Program-made: the position numbers and the translations under genes
Part shown: piece by piece, positions 28,505-38,015 of the stretch
Position numbering within the stretch: the stretch's first letter is position 1
How the letters are laid out: each line of letters begins with the position of its first letter
Notes under the pieces: generated by a model
Database searches by the model: none
Seen by the model: the letters and a program-made list of their open reading frames with translations, nothing else
What the model was told of the DNA's origin: nothing
From: Edaphocola flava
GTDB lineage: Bacteria > Bacteroidota > Bacteroidia > Chitinophagales > Chitinophagaceae
Assembly (NCBI RefSeq): GCF_004118155.1
Contig: NZ_SAIQ01000001.1
Location: 992,001-1,056,000 of the forward strand
DNA: 64,000 nt
Direction of reading: 5' to 3'

Positions 28505-29119
28505 TCATTCCTTAATATTAGAAATTCGCTCTATAGTTGTTTTAAATTCAGCAATGACCTGCTGATTGTAGATGAGTAATTCGGGGAAAGTATGGCTTTC
28601 AGCGTAATGGTAGATTTTTCTATTGAGCTCGTCAGCATAAGTTCTTAAGGAATCCTTTTGTGCAGCACTTATTTTGCTATCATTCACCCCCACAAAAAAT
28701 ATTGTCCCTGTCTTAGCTTTTAATGCCTCAACCTGATGGCTCATGTAGGACTCGTACTCATCCAAAGTCGCTTTCCGGAACAGGGCAAAGGACCTGAAAT
28801 GTCTGAAGTATGCTTTCCGGAAAGACTCCTTTCCGGTTAAGTCAAAATAACCACCATCTGACTTACATATCTGTGTATTACGGCCAATATAATTACCTTC
28901 AGTTGGATTAAATATCAGGGTATCGATATCTACAAAGTATGTTGGTAAATCTACCGCCCTTATTTCCAGGTACAATGTATCTCCCGCCACGGTCAGAAAC
29001 ATCTCTTTTCTTTTCTGGTCTATCTTGTAGAGGCTAGCGTATTCATATCGCTCTCCGGCATATACAGCAACACTGGTATACAGAAAAGCAACCAGGAGTA
29101 TCTTGGCAAACAGTTTCAT
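28505..29119 (-). CDS. secreted protein of unknown function
   Basis: 204 residues with a Sec signal peptide (about 1-21, ending VYAG). The mature part starts with beta-type sequence (YLEIRAVDLPTYFVDIDTL) and ends in a charged helical segment; no catalytic motif, cofactor motif or sorting domain was found. One cysteine (CKSDGG). It follows the der terminator and lies about 95 bp upstream of pyrC on the same strand, so it has its own promoter or shares transcription with pyrC. I do not recognise the family. Confidence 0.65.
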   Translation of the reverse strand: MKLFAKILLVAFLYTSVAVYAGERYEYASLYKIDQKRKEMFLTVAGDTLYLEIRAVDLPTYFVDIDTLIFNPTEGNYIGRNTQICKSDGGYFDLTGKESFRKAYFRHFRSFALFRKATLDEYESYMSHQVEALKAKTGTIFFVGVNDSKISAAQKDSLRTYADELNRKIYHYAESHTFPELLIYNQQVIAEFKTTIERISNIKE

Positions 29120-29131
29120 ATGTCCAATATT

Positions 29132-29160
29132 AAAAAAGAGTTGCCAGCTGGCAACTCTTT
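29132..29160 (-). terminator. intrinsic terminator of der
   Basis: Self-complementary hairpin (29135-29160, 13 bp per arm in the palindrome), followed on the minus strand by a T run, 13 bp after the der stop codon. Confidence 0.85.
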
Positions 29161-29172
29161 AGCAGAAATAAA

Positions 29173-30546
29173 TTATTTATTACGGAAGAATATCTTAATC
29201 GGCACGCCTTTGAACCCAAAGTGATGACGCAGTTTATTTTCCAGGAAGTTCTGGTACGGTTTCTTTATTTCATCCGGGTGGTTGCTGTAGAAAGCAAACG
29301 ACGGAACCATAGTCGGGATCTGCATCACGAACTTAATGCGTACATTGTGTCCGCGCATCATCGGTGGTTTAAAGATCTCTACTTCTTTCAGCATCGCATC
29401 ATTCAGTACAGATGTAGGTATTTTCTTCTGACGGTTTTCATAAACCTCCAGCGCCTGTTCCATTGCCTGGAAGATACGTTGTTTCTCCTGTGCAGAGATA
29501 AACACTACCGGCACATCACAGAAAGGCTGTAAGCGTTCTTTTAGCTGCTTTTCGTAATCACGGGCAGTATTGGTTTGCTTGCCCTGTATCTTATCCCATT
29601 TATTCACCAGGACAATAATACCTTTACCCTTACGGGCTGCAAGGCTGTAAATGTTTACATCCTGAGCAGTAATACCTACTTCGGCATCGATCAGTAACAT
29701 ACACACATCTGCCTCATCCATCGCATTGATGGCACGGATTACAGAGTAAAACTCCAGGTCTTCGTTTACGTTTTTCTTCTTACGGATACCTGCAGTATCA
29801 ATCAGCACGAACTCCTTACCAAACATATTGTAATGGGTATGGATAGAATCGCGTGTAGTACCTGCGATATCAGAAACAATAGTACGGTGCTTACCTGTCA
29901 GTGCATTCAGTAAGGTGGACTTACCGGCATTAGGCTGACCAATAATGGCTATTTTAGGAATAGGATTTTTAGGATAGGCCACCTTGATCATCTGGCCATA
30001 CTCATCTTCTTCCTCTACCCAGATCACATCTTCATCATTGACATAATCTTCAGGTATAAAAGAGGTAACCATATCCAGCATATCACCGGTACCACTACCA
30101 GATGCAGATGCAATCATTATGGTATTATCAAAACCATAGGCATAAAACTCTGTTGCATCCAGCTGGCGTGCAGCATTGTCTACCTTGTTAACAACTAAAA
30201 TAACCGGTTTTTGAGAGCGGCGCAAAACCATGGCCATCTCATTATCTAATTCTGTAGTACCCGCACCGGCATCAACAACGAACAAAACGACATTCGCCTC
30301 TTCAATTGCAATATGTACCTGTGTACGAATCTCTTTTTCAAATACATCTTCGGAATGGGACACGAAACCTCCGGTGTCAATCACATTGAACACTTTACCG
30401 TTCCAGTCGCAAATACCGTATTGGCGATCACGTGTAACTCCACTAAAATCATCTACAATCGCCTTCCTTTGTTCGACCAAACGGTTGAACAACGTTGACT
30501 TTCCGACATTGGGTCTACCTACAATGGCTACCGTAAATCCTGGCAT
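29173..30546 (-). CDS. der: ribosome-assembly GTPase Der (EngA)
   Basis: Two tandem GTPase domains plus a C-terminal KH-like domain, the only GTPase family with this layout; needed for late 50S assembly. G1 motifs are GRPNVGKST and GQPNAGKST, G3 motifs DTGG and DTAG, and NKVD and NKWD are the G4 motifs. The start at 30546 (MPGFTVAIVGRP) fits the family better than an upstream ATG adding 11 residues. About 457 residues, normal length. A promoter-like motif lies just before it, and a terminator after it. Confidence 0.97.
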   Translation of the reverse strand: MPGFTVAIVGRPNVGKSTLFNRLVEQRKAIVDDFSGVTRDRQYGICDWNGKVFNVIDTGGFVSHSEDVFEKEIRTQVHIAIEEANVVLFVVDAGAGTTELDNEMAMVLRRSQKPVILVVNKVDNAARQLDATEFYAYGFDNTIMIASASGSGTGDMLDMVTSFIPEDYVNDEDVIWVEEEDEYGQMIKVAYPKNPIPKIAIIGQPNAGKSTLLNALTGKHRTIVSDIAGTTRDSIHTHYNMFGKEFVLIDTAGIRKKKNVNEDLEFYSVIRAINAMDEADVCMLLIDAEVGITAQDVNIYSLAARKGKGIIVLVNKWDKIQGKQTNTARDYEKQLKERLQPFCDVPVVFISAQEKQRIFQAMEQALEVYENRQKKIPTSVLNDAMLKEVEIFKPPMMRGHNVRIKFVMQIPTMVPSFAFYSNHPDEIKKPYQNFLENKLRHHFGFKGVPIKIFFRNK

Positions 30547-30576
30547 AATTTTATTTTTATAATGCTTATAAGCCTG

Positions 30577-30584
30577 CAAAGATA
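30577..30584 (-). promoter_or_regulatory. -7 promoter motif (TATCTTTG) before der
   Basis: Minus-strand match to TAnnTTTG about 30 bp before the der start; no clear -33 element. Confidence 0.4.
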
Positions 30585-30637
30585 CAATAAGCTAACGGAA
30601 CTGCACATTTTCCTTTAATATGTGCCTGATTTAAACC

Positions 30638-30666
30638 AAAAAAGACACGCTGCGAAAGCGTGTCTT
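30638..30666 (-). terminator. intrinsic terminator of the CXXCH secreted-protein gene
   Basis: 10-bp stem (30642-30651 with 30657-30666), 5-nt loop, six-T run on the minus strand. Confidence 0.85.
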
Positions 30667-30687
30667 GTGCGAAATAAAAACTATTAT

Positions 30688-31539
30688 CTACAGTTTATGA
30701 AACTTCATGATAGTTTCTTTTGTACCATTACCTACTTTCATCAGGTAGATGCCGGTGCTTAAGGCAGATGCATCAGCTTTGTACTGGTTGGTACCGCTTC
30801 CGAAGATTGCTTGCTCTGTCTGCAGTACTCTTCCGGTCATATCCATCAGCTGGAAGCTGTATTTGCCCGGAGTTGTATTTTCAATCTGTACTGTTACCGC
30901 ACCGTTTGAAGGGTTAGGGAATAACTGTACTCCTTTTATTTGTTCTGTATTACGAATGCTGGTAGTGGCTTCTGTAATATTAGCGCTGGTTCCGAAGTTC
31001 CACTGATCTCCGGCATCGTTATTACCATTACCATTCACACCATTAATAACGGTATAAAACTTAACTGTACCGGTTCCTGCAGCAGGTGCCGTCCACTGGA
31101 ATTGTGCAGCATATATGATATTACCGCTGTTAGGAGTACCTGCAAGTGGTGTAGTGTGCTCCAGAAGGGTATTATTTGCACGAGCTGCTACGCCGGTTAC
31201 GCCATTTGCAGATAATGTTCCTGCTGCTACTCCGCCACTTTTAGCGCAGGTCAGCTGGAAGCCGAACTTAGGATGTCCGGTGCCGGTATTGCTACCTGCG
31301 AGTACTACTGTATAGGTTTGCCCTGGTACATAAGTAGTAACCGGCGTGGTACCGTCCATTAGTATTACCGCTGCTGTAGTAGCATTGTTCTGAGTTCCGT
31401 GACAGTTAAAACAACCGGTAGCACTACCGGTACTGTTTGTCTGGTTACCTAAGGTACCATGTGTACCATTCTGGTAAGAAGATAACACTATAGTGGCTAA
31501 CACACCAATAGAAGCAATAGAAAGTAATTTTTTCTTCAT
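30688..31539 (-). CDS. T9SS-secreted protein with an N-terminal CXXCH motif (choice-of-anchor V type)
   Basis: 283 residues with a signal peptide (about 1-21) and a heme c-type motif CFNCH (residues 43-47) close to the N-terminus. A beta-sandwich (about 55-195) follows, of the kind I know as choice-of-anchor V or Reeler-like (GFQLTCAKSGG, IIYAAQFQWTAPAAGTGTVKFYT). The C-terminus (about 208-283) is a T9SS type A sorting domain with VQLFPNPSNGAVTVQIEN and GIYLMKVGNG. It is predicted to be anchored on the cell surface. If heme is attached to the CXXCH in the periplasm, the protein is exported as a cytochrome; otherwise the motif may only make a disulphide. Divergent from the PNGase F-like gene at 31743. 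Confidence 0.75.
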   Translation of the reverse strand: MKKKLLSIASIGVLATIVLSSYQNGTHGTLGNQTNSTGSATGCFNCHGTQNNATTAAVILMDGTTPVTTYVPGQTYTVVLAGSNTGTGHPKFGFQLTCAKSGGVAAGTLSANGVTGVAARANNTLLEHTTPLAGTPNSGNIIYAAQFQWTAPAAGTGTVKFYTVINGVNGNGNNDAGDQWNFGTSANITEATTSIRNTEQIKGVQLFPNPSNGAVTVQIENTTPGKYSFQLMDMTGRVLQTEQAIFGSGTNQYKADASALSTGIYLMKVGNGTKETIMKFHKL

Positions 31540-31742
31540 GCGTGAATCTTTGTTTATTGAAAGTTGAAAGGAAAATAAATTTAATATATTTTCAATATTA
31601 CTAATAAATCGTGATTTGTCCGTTTTTTGTCACAGATTTTTTTGATTTAGGTGGCGATCAAATTGTTACCCGCTTATTTCTTATAAACTACCGTTAAAAT
31701 TTATTAATTTTATGTCCTTATTCATTTACATTTTTGAGCAAC

Positions 31743-33761
31743 ATGAAAAAAATTTTATGTAATCTGCTCGCTATTGCAGGCTTAGGTATTTCTGCCCATG
31801 CTGCAACAGGCGACACTACGGTGGTACAAGCGCACAATGAAAAACAGCTGCAGACGTACACCAATTATGATACGACCATTACCTTCCCTAACGGTTCGCT
31901 CTCTTACCAGAAGATCATTATGGATTTTACCTTAGGTAAGTATAACTGTGGTGGTAGCTATAACCCGGCTACAGCGGGTGAAGGTACCGGCAAAAGCGGA
32001 TGGTGTTCTGACTGGGATTATGACCTGCACATTATCGTAATGACTGCTGCCGGCGATACGCTTGAGCTGGGCGAGGTGATTACTCCATATGCCAATACTA
32101 CCCTTCCTATGTTCCCATGGACATGGAAAAGAAATTACCGTTATGATATTACAGATCTGTACCCTATCCTGAAAAACGGTGCTACCATCCGTATTTTCTA
32201 TGCAGGCTGGTCTGGTGGATTTACCGGCACAACCAAATTTTCTTTCATTGAAGGTACTCCTCCGCGCGAGGTACTGGGTGTACAATCTTTATGGCAGTCT
32301 CCTGGCTCTGGCTTCTCTTATGGTGAAGCCGTTTCTATCGACTCTCAAATTGTAAAAAGAACGCTGACTGCTCCTGCAGGTACTACTGCTGCTACCGTAC
32401 GCACTATTATGTCCGGTCACGGATTCGGTAACCAGGCTTACTGTTCTGAGTTCTGTTCCAAATGGTACCGCCTGATGGTGAACAACCAGAATGTAGAGCA
32501 AAAATCGATCTGGAAACCAAGTTGTGGTTCTAACCAGGCCTATCCGCAGTCAGGTACATGGGTTTATGACCGTGCTAACTGGTGCCCTGGCGAGCATGTA
32601 GAGCCTTACTTGCAATCCGTTCCGGTATCGGCTTTATCAGCTCCGTTTACGGTAGACCTGGACTTCCAGCCATATACCAACGTGGGTACAACCAGTAATC
32701 CTGGTGCATGGTATAAATTATCTTCTGCTATTATTTTCTACGGTGATTACAACCGTCAGAAAGATGTGGGCGTAGAGCACATCATCAGCCCTACCACAGA
32801 TGCAAACGAATACAGAAACAATCCTATCTGTGGTTCTCCTAAAATCGTTGTAAAAAACTACGGGTCTGAAACTGCAACCAGCATTAAATTTGAATACGGT
32901 GTTGAAGGTGGCACGATGAGTACTTATACCTATACCACCAGCCTAGCAGCCAATGCCAGCGCAGAAGTAAACCTGCCTTCCCTGGCTTCTCTGCAGACTG
33001 CAGCGCCAAACAGCGTTTTTGTGGTAAAAGTATTAATGGTCAATAATGCTACTGACGAGAATCCGGATAATAACCAACTGAAATCTGAATTTATTCCTTC
33101 TCCTGAGTGGACTGGCGGTAACTTCTCTATCCAGTTGAAAACTTCCGGAGCCGTTTCAGGTCAGCAAAACCGTACGGACTGGAAAATTGTTGATATCGCT
33201 ACTGGCAATGTAGTGGCTTCCAGAAATGGTATTGCAAATATCACTACTTATAATGATACAGTACACCTGGCAAACGGTTGTTACAGACTGGAGCTGGATT
33301 GCAGCACACTGGGTGCAGGTCTGAGAAACCCTTACCTGATCAGTACTGCCGGTAGCTTCATTGTAAGAAACCTGGGTACAAACCAAAGAATTACACTGGA
33401 TAAAAACCGTGATGGCCAAACTTCTGCTTACCAGGGCAACCTGGAGGGCTGGACAGGCAATGGATTTACCCAGTACTTTACCGTAACCGGTTCTACCAGT
33501 GTATTGAAAGTGGAGAATGACATCAACCTGAACATGTATCCTAATCCTACTATGGATGTACTGCACATCCGTGTAGACGGTTTGTCTATACAGAAAGGTA
33601 CCGTGACGTTAACCAATGCTATTGGTCAGGCGGTATATACTGCAGAGATGAAAGGCAATGACTTCACACTGAATACGGAAGTATTCCCTTCAGGTATTTA
33701 TACGTTAACCTACAGCTCTGATAAAGGAAGCCGTGTAGAAAAAGTTTCTATAAAACACTAA
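31743..33761 (+). CDS. PNGase F-like secreted protein with T9SS type A sorting domain
   Basis: 672 residues; the ATG at 31743 is preferred over a TTG nine bases upstream. A signal peptide (about 1-21) is followed by a region of ~330 residues that lines up with the two eight-stranded domains of peptide-N-glycosidase F (removes N-glycans from Asn): GWCSDWDYD, then ITPYA, then GTPPREV, CSEFCSKWYRLMVNN, and WVYDRANWCPG near the second-domain end. The catalytic Asp60 and Glu206 of PNGase F correspond to Asp92 and Glu236, but Glu118 aligns with Ala154. A ~200-residue beta region follows, then a type A sorting domain (MYPNPTMDVLHI ... GIYTLTYSSDKG). It may be a glycan-binding or altered amidase protein. 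Confidence 0.85.
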   Translation: MKKILCNLLAIAGLGISAHAATGDTTVVQAHNEKQLQTYTNYDTTITFPNGSLSYQKIIMDFTLGKYNCGGSYNPATAGEGTGKSGWCSDWDYDLHIIVMTAAGDTLELGEVITPYANTTLPMFPWTWKRNYRYDITDLYPILKNGATIRIFYAGWSGGFTGTTKFSFIEGTPPREVLGVQSLWQSPGSGFSYGEAVSIDSQIVKRTLTAPAGTTAATVRTIMSGHGFGNQAYCSEFCSKWYRLMVNNQNVEQKSIWKPSCGSNQAYPQSGTWVYDRANWCPGEHVEPYLQSVPVSALSAPFTVDLDFQPYTNVGTTSNPGAWYKLSSAIIFYGDYNRQKDVGVEHIISPTTDANEYRNNPICGSPKIVVKNYGSETATSIKFEYGVEGGTMSTYTYTTSLAANASAEVNLPSLASLQTAAPNSVFVVKVLMVNNATDENPDNNQLKSEFIPSPEWTGGNFSIQLKTSGAVSGQQNRTDWKIVDIATGNVVASRNGIANITTYNDTVHLANGCYRLELDCSTLGAGLRNPYLISTAGSFIVRNLGTNQRITLDKNRDGQTSAYQGNLEGWTGNGFTQYFTVTGSTSVLKVENDINLNMYPNPTMDVLHIRVDGLSIQKGTVTLTNAIGQAVYTAEMKGNDFTLNTEVFPSGIYTLTYSSDKGSRVEKVSIKH

Positions 33762-33770
33762 TCAGTATTT

Positions 33771-33820
33771 TTAATAAATAAACGGGCCGCAGTAATCACT
33801 GCGGCCCGTTTATTTATTAA
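33771..33820. terminator. bidirectional intrinsic terminator
   Basis: Perfect 23-bp stem (33771-33793 with 33798-33820) and AATC loop, with A/T-rich flanks on both sides; serves the convergent PNGase F-like gene and ung. Confidence 0.85.
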
Positions 33821-33834
33821 AAATCTTATTGCTA

Positions 33835-34509
33835 TTATACCTGCCACTCGATTGGCTTTTTGCCATGTGCCTGCAAGTAAGCATTGGTCTTGCTGAATGG
33901 TCTGGAACCGAAGAATCCGTTGTAGGCTGAAAGGGGTGAAGGGTGCGCCGATTCTATGATACAGTGCTTTGTCGTATCAATCAGTCCTTTCTTGGAGCGG
34001 GCATTTCCGCCCCAAAGTATGAAGACGATGTTTTCTTTTTCCTGTGATACTTTTTCAATAATCGCATTGGTAAAGTTTTCCCAACCGATCTTGCTGTGTG
34101 AATTGGCCAGACTGGCTTGCACCGTAAGACTGGTATTGAGCATCAGCACACCTTCTTTGGCCCAGGACTCCAGAAAGCCATGATTGGGTATCTGGAAACC
34201 CGGAATGTCAGTGACCAGCTCCTTGTAAATATTGGCAAGGGAAGGCGGTGGCTTTACGCCAGGGCGTACCGAGAAGCAAAGGCCATGAGCCTGACCCGGT
34301 CCGTGATAAGGATCCTGGCCAAGCAATACTACTTCTACTTTATCAAATGGGCAAAGCTCAAAGGCACGGAATATATCCTGTCCTGCTGGATACAGGGTTA
34401 TACCCTGTTCACGATCGTATTTGATGCGGTCTACGATCTGTTTAAAATAAGGTTTCTCAAATTCTTCTTTCAGCTGGTGCTTCCAGCTGGTTTCTATTTG
34501 TACATCCAT
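33835..34509 (-). CDS. ung: uracil-DNA glycosylase family 1
   Basis: Removes uracil from DNA as the first step of base excision repair. Motif GQDPYHGPGQAHGLCFSV with the catalytic Asp, the NTSLTV segment, and HPSPLSA with the catalytic His are all present. 224 residues, normal for the family. It lies 11 bp after recJ on the same strand, so a shared DNA-repair transcript is likely. Confidence 0.97.
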   Translation of the reverse strand: MDVQIETSWKHQLKEEFEKPYFKQIVDRIKYDREQGITLYPAGQDIFRAFELCPFDKVEVVLLGQDPYHGPGQAHGLCFSVRPGVKPPPSLANIYKELVTDIPGFQIPNHGFLESWAKEGVLMLNTSLTVQASLANSHSKIGWENFTNAIIEKVSQEKENIVFILWGGNARSKKGLIDTTKHCIIESAHPSPLSAYNGFFGSRPFSKTNAYLQAHGKKPIEWQV

Positions 34510-34520
34510 AGGTCTTTAGT

Positions 34521-36248
34521 TTAGGCCGAGGCTCTGATGTCCAGTACTTTTAATTGTAGCGATGTTTCATTGTTCCATTCGTTTTCATCGATGGTATATA
34601 CAATATCAAAAGGCTTGTTGCTGTTGATCAGGTCAAATTTATAAGCAAGGTTAAATCCTATACCACTAATCGGTTGTGCACCGTTCTGGCTTATTAGAAA
34701 TTTGATGTGCTGATCTTTCACAATCTTGCAGGATTGCCTGAAGTTAGTCACCCCTCTGGAAAAAAATACCGGTCGCAGATTATCGGGTCCGAATGGCTCA
34801 AACTGCTGCAAAATATTGAAGAGTTTATAATTGACCTGCGACAGCTCCAGTTCAGTGTCGATCAGTATTTCCGGGCAGCGGGATTCTGTAGAAATGGTTT
34901 GACGCACTATATCTTCAAATCGTTGCCGGAAGGGTTCGAAATTTTCCTTGCTCATCGTCAGTCCGGCGGCAAAGTAGTGTCCGCCATAATTCTCCAGCAA
35001 ATCGCTGCAGGATGCAATGGCATCGTGTATATTAAAGCCGGTAACCGAGCGGGCCGAGCCGGTAATCTTATTATTGGATTCGGTAAGTACGATAGTAGGT
35101 TTGTAATAGTAATCTACCAGTCTGGAGGCCACAATACCGACTACTCCTTTATGCCAGTGCGGACGGAAAAGTACTGTGCTGTAATTGTCTTTATAACCCA
35201 GATCTTCCTGCAGAATCAGCAATGCCTCATCCGAAATACTTTTATCGACCAGTCTGCGGTCACTGTTATCCTCATGCAGCTGAGCCGCCATTTTCTGTGC
35301 AGTGGCATAATCCTTTTCAATAAAGAGGGCAACTGCTTTATTGCCGTCATCCATTCTGCCGGCAGCATTGATGCGGGGAGCGATGACAAAGACCAGATCG
35401 GAGACCTTGAGTACTTTTTTAGTATCTACCAATTCCCGGATCACTTGTATAGCCAGACATGGATTAAGGTTTACTTTCTCCACCCCGAAGTATGCCAGGA
35501 TACGGTTTTCTCCATTGATGGGTACAATATCTGCGGCTATAGAAGTTGCGACCAGGTCAAGGTAATTATATACCAGCGACATATCCAGTTGCCAGAACAT
35601 AGCCAGGCCGCTGATCAGTTTGAAACCTATCCCACATCCACTTAGTTCTTTGAACGGATAAGGGCAATCGGATTGTTTAGGATTAAGGATGGCTATGGCC
35701 TCCGGCAGATGTCCTTCTTCGGGTAAATGGTGATCACATACAATAACCCCAATACCTTTTTCTCTGGCATAGGCTATTTTCTCTACTGACTTAATACCGC
35801 AATCGAGGGTAATGATCAGTGAGATGCCCTGTGCAGCGCATTCATCAATAGCTTTAGTAGATAATCCATACCCCTCATTATAGCGATGCGGTATATAATA
35901 GCAGAGCTGCTCTTTGGACAGGTCAGGAGCATTGCCACGCAGAAAGTCGTATACCACAGCTACGGCCGTAGTACCATCCACATCATAATCTCCGAAGATC
36001 ATGATTTTCTTTCCTTCCCTTATGGTTTGATCGATATGTGTTATTGCATCCTGCATTCCTTTCATGAGGAACGGATCATGCAGGTGCTCCAGCTGTGGCC
36101 TGAAGAAGTGCTTAGCCGAAGCAAAATCACGGATACTTCTCTGGGCCAGCAAGCGGCATAATGATAAACTGATGTTCAGGTCTTTCTGAATATTCTGTGC
36201 TAATGGCTCATCTGTCGGCTTAAAGGTCCATCTCTTTTCTAATCGCAT
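34521..36248 (-). CDS. recJ: single-stranded-DNA-specific exonuclease RecJ
   Basis: 5'-3' ssDNA exonuclease of the DHH superfamily, used in recombination and repair. The catalytic motifs are visible: IFGDYDVDGTTA, ITLDCGIKS and CDHHLPEEG in the DHH domain (about 60-240), then a DHHA1 segment with NYGGHYFAAGLTM (near 410-425) and a C-terminal OB-like part. 575 residues, typical length. It is in a minus-strand run with an unknown secreted protein upstream (54-bp gap) and ung downstream (11 bp). Confidence 0.96.
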   Translation of the reverse strand: MRLEKRWTFKPTDEPLAQNIQKDLNISLSLCRLLAQRSIRDFASAKHFFRPQLEHLHDPFLMKGMQDAITHIDQTIREGKKIMIFGDYDVDGTTAVAVVYDFLRGNAPDLSKEQLCYYIPHRYNEGYGLSTKAIDECAAQGISLIITLDCGIKSVEKIAYAREKGIGVIVCDHHLPEEGHLPEAIAILNPKQSDCPYPFKELSGCGIGFKLISGLAMFWQLDMSLVYNYLDLVATSIAADIVPINGENRILAYFGVEKVNLNPCLAIQVIRELVDTKKVLKVSDLVFVIAPRINAAGRMDDGNKAVALFIEKDYATAQKMAAQLHEDNSDRRLVDKSISDEALLILQEDLGYKDNYSTVLFRPHWHKGVVGIVASRLVDYYYKPTIVLTESNNKITGSARSVTGFNIHDAIASCSDLLENYGGHYFAAGLTMSKENFEPFRQRFEDIVRQTISTESRCPEILIDTELELSQVNYKLFNILQQFEPFGPDNLRPVFFSRGVTNFRQSCKIVKDQHIKFLISQNGAQPISGIGFNLAYKFDLINSNKPFDIVYTIDENEWNNETSLQLKVLDIRASA

Positions 36249-36302
36249 AATGGTTCGGGTTTACGGTGGTGTATCAGGTTAATGAAGCTGGCGGTGCAGC
36301 GG

Positions 36303-37184
36303 TTACTGTCCGGGTATTACCCCGTTTACCGGAGCCTGTCCGTCTTTAAGCTTCATTATAGGCACCACATCCTGTACCGGTTGCCATTGAAAGTTGACCC
36401 ATTTCAGTCCGTCTACCATTCCCGAAGGCACCAATGTATTGCGGCGCTGCGGCTGGTTTACTTCTGATATTACGCGATCATATATGATCATTCCTTTTTC
36501 ATTATCCCAGTTCAGAGATACCTGTGCACCTTTCTGGTACTCCAGCACAAATCTTTTACTGGGCATATTATTTACGCGGAAGTAATCTCCGCCAAATGTG
36601 ATTTTATTACCTTCGATATTCAGTACGTCAACTGTTTTTGTACTAAACCCATTTCCGTTCTGATTGGAACCTAATATAAAATATAGAGGACTGCCATTCG
36701 CTGCTTTCTGTGTCAGAATGCGGTAATATTCTACACCGAACCAGTTTTTATTGGAAAGCGGTCCGTAAAGGGCATTGCCTTCAATCTTTTCTGACATATC
36801 CAGCAGCGGGTATAATTGTCCGTCTGCTTTCTGAACGGCTCCGTAATAGCGGAAGCCAGCCAGTTTATATTCAATGGTCCAGTTAAAAATGCGAAAACTC
36901 TTGTCGTCCGGACTGATGATATGAATTTTCTTGCCCAGGCGTTCGAATGGAAATGCATAGGCATTTTCCTGTTTCAGCAAGGCACCAAGCTGCTTTACAA
37001 ACTTATGGCAGTATTCAATACGGTCTTCGTACATATAAGCCCGGTACATAGAATCGGCCGAAACAATAAGGGAATCTTCCGTTTTCTGGAATGCCTTTAA
37101 CTGGTCGGCAGATAATTTCTGGGCAAAAACCGATGTCATTCCTGCAGGAACGCAGCATAACAACAGGAGTAATAATTTTTTCAT
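36303..37184 (-). CDS. secreted protein of unknown function
   Basis: 293 residues with a signal peptide (about 1-21, ending VFAQ). The mature protein has an N-terminal helical segment (LKAFQKTEDSLIVSADSMYR) and then a long beta-rich part with aromatic residues (FRIFNWTIEYKLAGFRYYGAVQ). Ends in a Pro/Gly-rich tail. No catalytic signature and no sorting domain, so periplasmic or outer-membrane associated. It lies between mazG and recJ in a same-strand run; I do not recognise the family. Confidence 0.7.
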   Translation of the reverse strand: MKKLLLLLLCCVPAGMTSVFAQKLSADQLKAFQKTEDSLIVSADSMYRAYMYEDRIEYCHKFVKQLGALLKQENAYAFPFERLGKKIHIISPDDKSFRIFNWTIEYKLAGFRYYGAVQKADGQLYPLLDMSEKIEGNALYGPLSNKNWFGVEYYRILTQKAANGSPLYFILGSNQNGNGFSTKTVDVLNIEGNKITFGGDYFRVNNMPSKRFVLEYQKGAQVSLNWDNEKGMIIYDRVISEVNQPQRRNTLVPSGMVDGLKWVNFQWQPVQDVVPIMKLKDGQAPVNGVIPGQ

Positions 37185-37243
37185 ATCAACAAATTTCTAT
37201 CACTTTCAATACGGATGAAGCTAAAAATACACTTTTTTTCCCT

Positions 37244-38008
37244 TTATTCCGATTTTTTCACCTCATTCCACAGGGCATCCTTCTCTGCAAGGTTCAATGC
37301 AGTAAAGTCAAGTGCTTTACTTTTAGCCAGGTCTTCCATCTGCTCAAAACGTGATTTGAATTTTTTATTGGTCTTTTCCAGGGCCGTTTCGGCATCGATA
37401 CCCAGGAAGCGACCATAATTGATCAGAGAGAACAACACATCGCCGAACTCTGCTTCCTGCTCTGCTTTCGTGCCTACGGTCAAGGCTTCTTTAAGCTCGC
37501 CTAATTCTTCCTGTACCTTATCCCATACATCATCTGCAAGCTCCCATTCAAATCCTACCTGCTTAGCCTTATCCTGCAAGCGGGTTGCCTTTACCACTGC
37601 GGGCAGCGATTGCGGAACACCACTCATTACGGAGCGCTTACCCTCTTTCAGCTTCAGCTGCTCCCAGTTTTTCTTCACTTCCTCTTCATCCTCTACCTGT
37701 ACATGGGCGTATATATGCGGGTGGCGAAATACCAGTTTGTTCGCAACTCCCTCGATCACATCACTTAAGGTGAATTGGTTTTGCTCCTGGCCTATCTTAC
37801 TGTAAAACACAATATGCAGCAGCAGATCACCCAGCTCTTCTTTAATTCCTTTCCAATCCTCTTCTGTAATCGCATCTGCCAGTTCGTACAGCTCTTCTAT
37901 AGTCTGTGTACGCAGGGTATGAATGGTCTGTTTTTTATCCCAGGGGCATTGCTCCCGCAGGTCATCCATTATACTGATCAGGCGCTCCAGTGAATTATGG
38001 TAGCTCAT
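37244..38008 (-). CDS. mazG: nucleoside triphosphate pyrophosphohydrolase MazG
   Basis: Hydrolyses NTPs and dNTPs to monophosphates and pyrophosphate, a house-cleaning role. Two MazG-type metal-binding regions are seen: RTQTIEELYELADAI with EELGDLLLHIVFY, and a second WDKVQEELGELKEAL with FGDVLFSLINYGR. The start at 38008 (MSYHNSLERL) is chosen because it leaves an 8-bp gap to the upstream lipoprotein gene, while the longer frame would overlap it. About 254 residues, normal for the family. Confidence 0.95.
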   Translation of the reverse strand: MSYHNSLERLISIMDDLREQCPWDKKQTIHTLRTQTIEELYELADAITEEDWKGIKEELGDLLLHIVFYSKIGQEQNQFTLSDVIEGVANKLVFRHPHIYAHVQVEDEEEVKKNWEQLKLKEGKRSVMSGVPQSLPAVVKATRLQDKAKQVGFEWELADDVWDKVQEELGELKEALTVGTKAEQEAEFGDVLFSLINYGRFLGIDAETALEKTNKKFKSRFEQMEDLAKSKALDFTALNLAEKDALWNEVKKSE

Positions 38009-38015
38009 ATATTGC

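Noticed and set aside
34707-35645. 312-codon open frame antisense to recJ
   Set aside because: recJ is certain from its DHH motifs; this frame has no domain.
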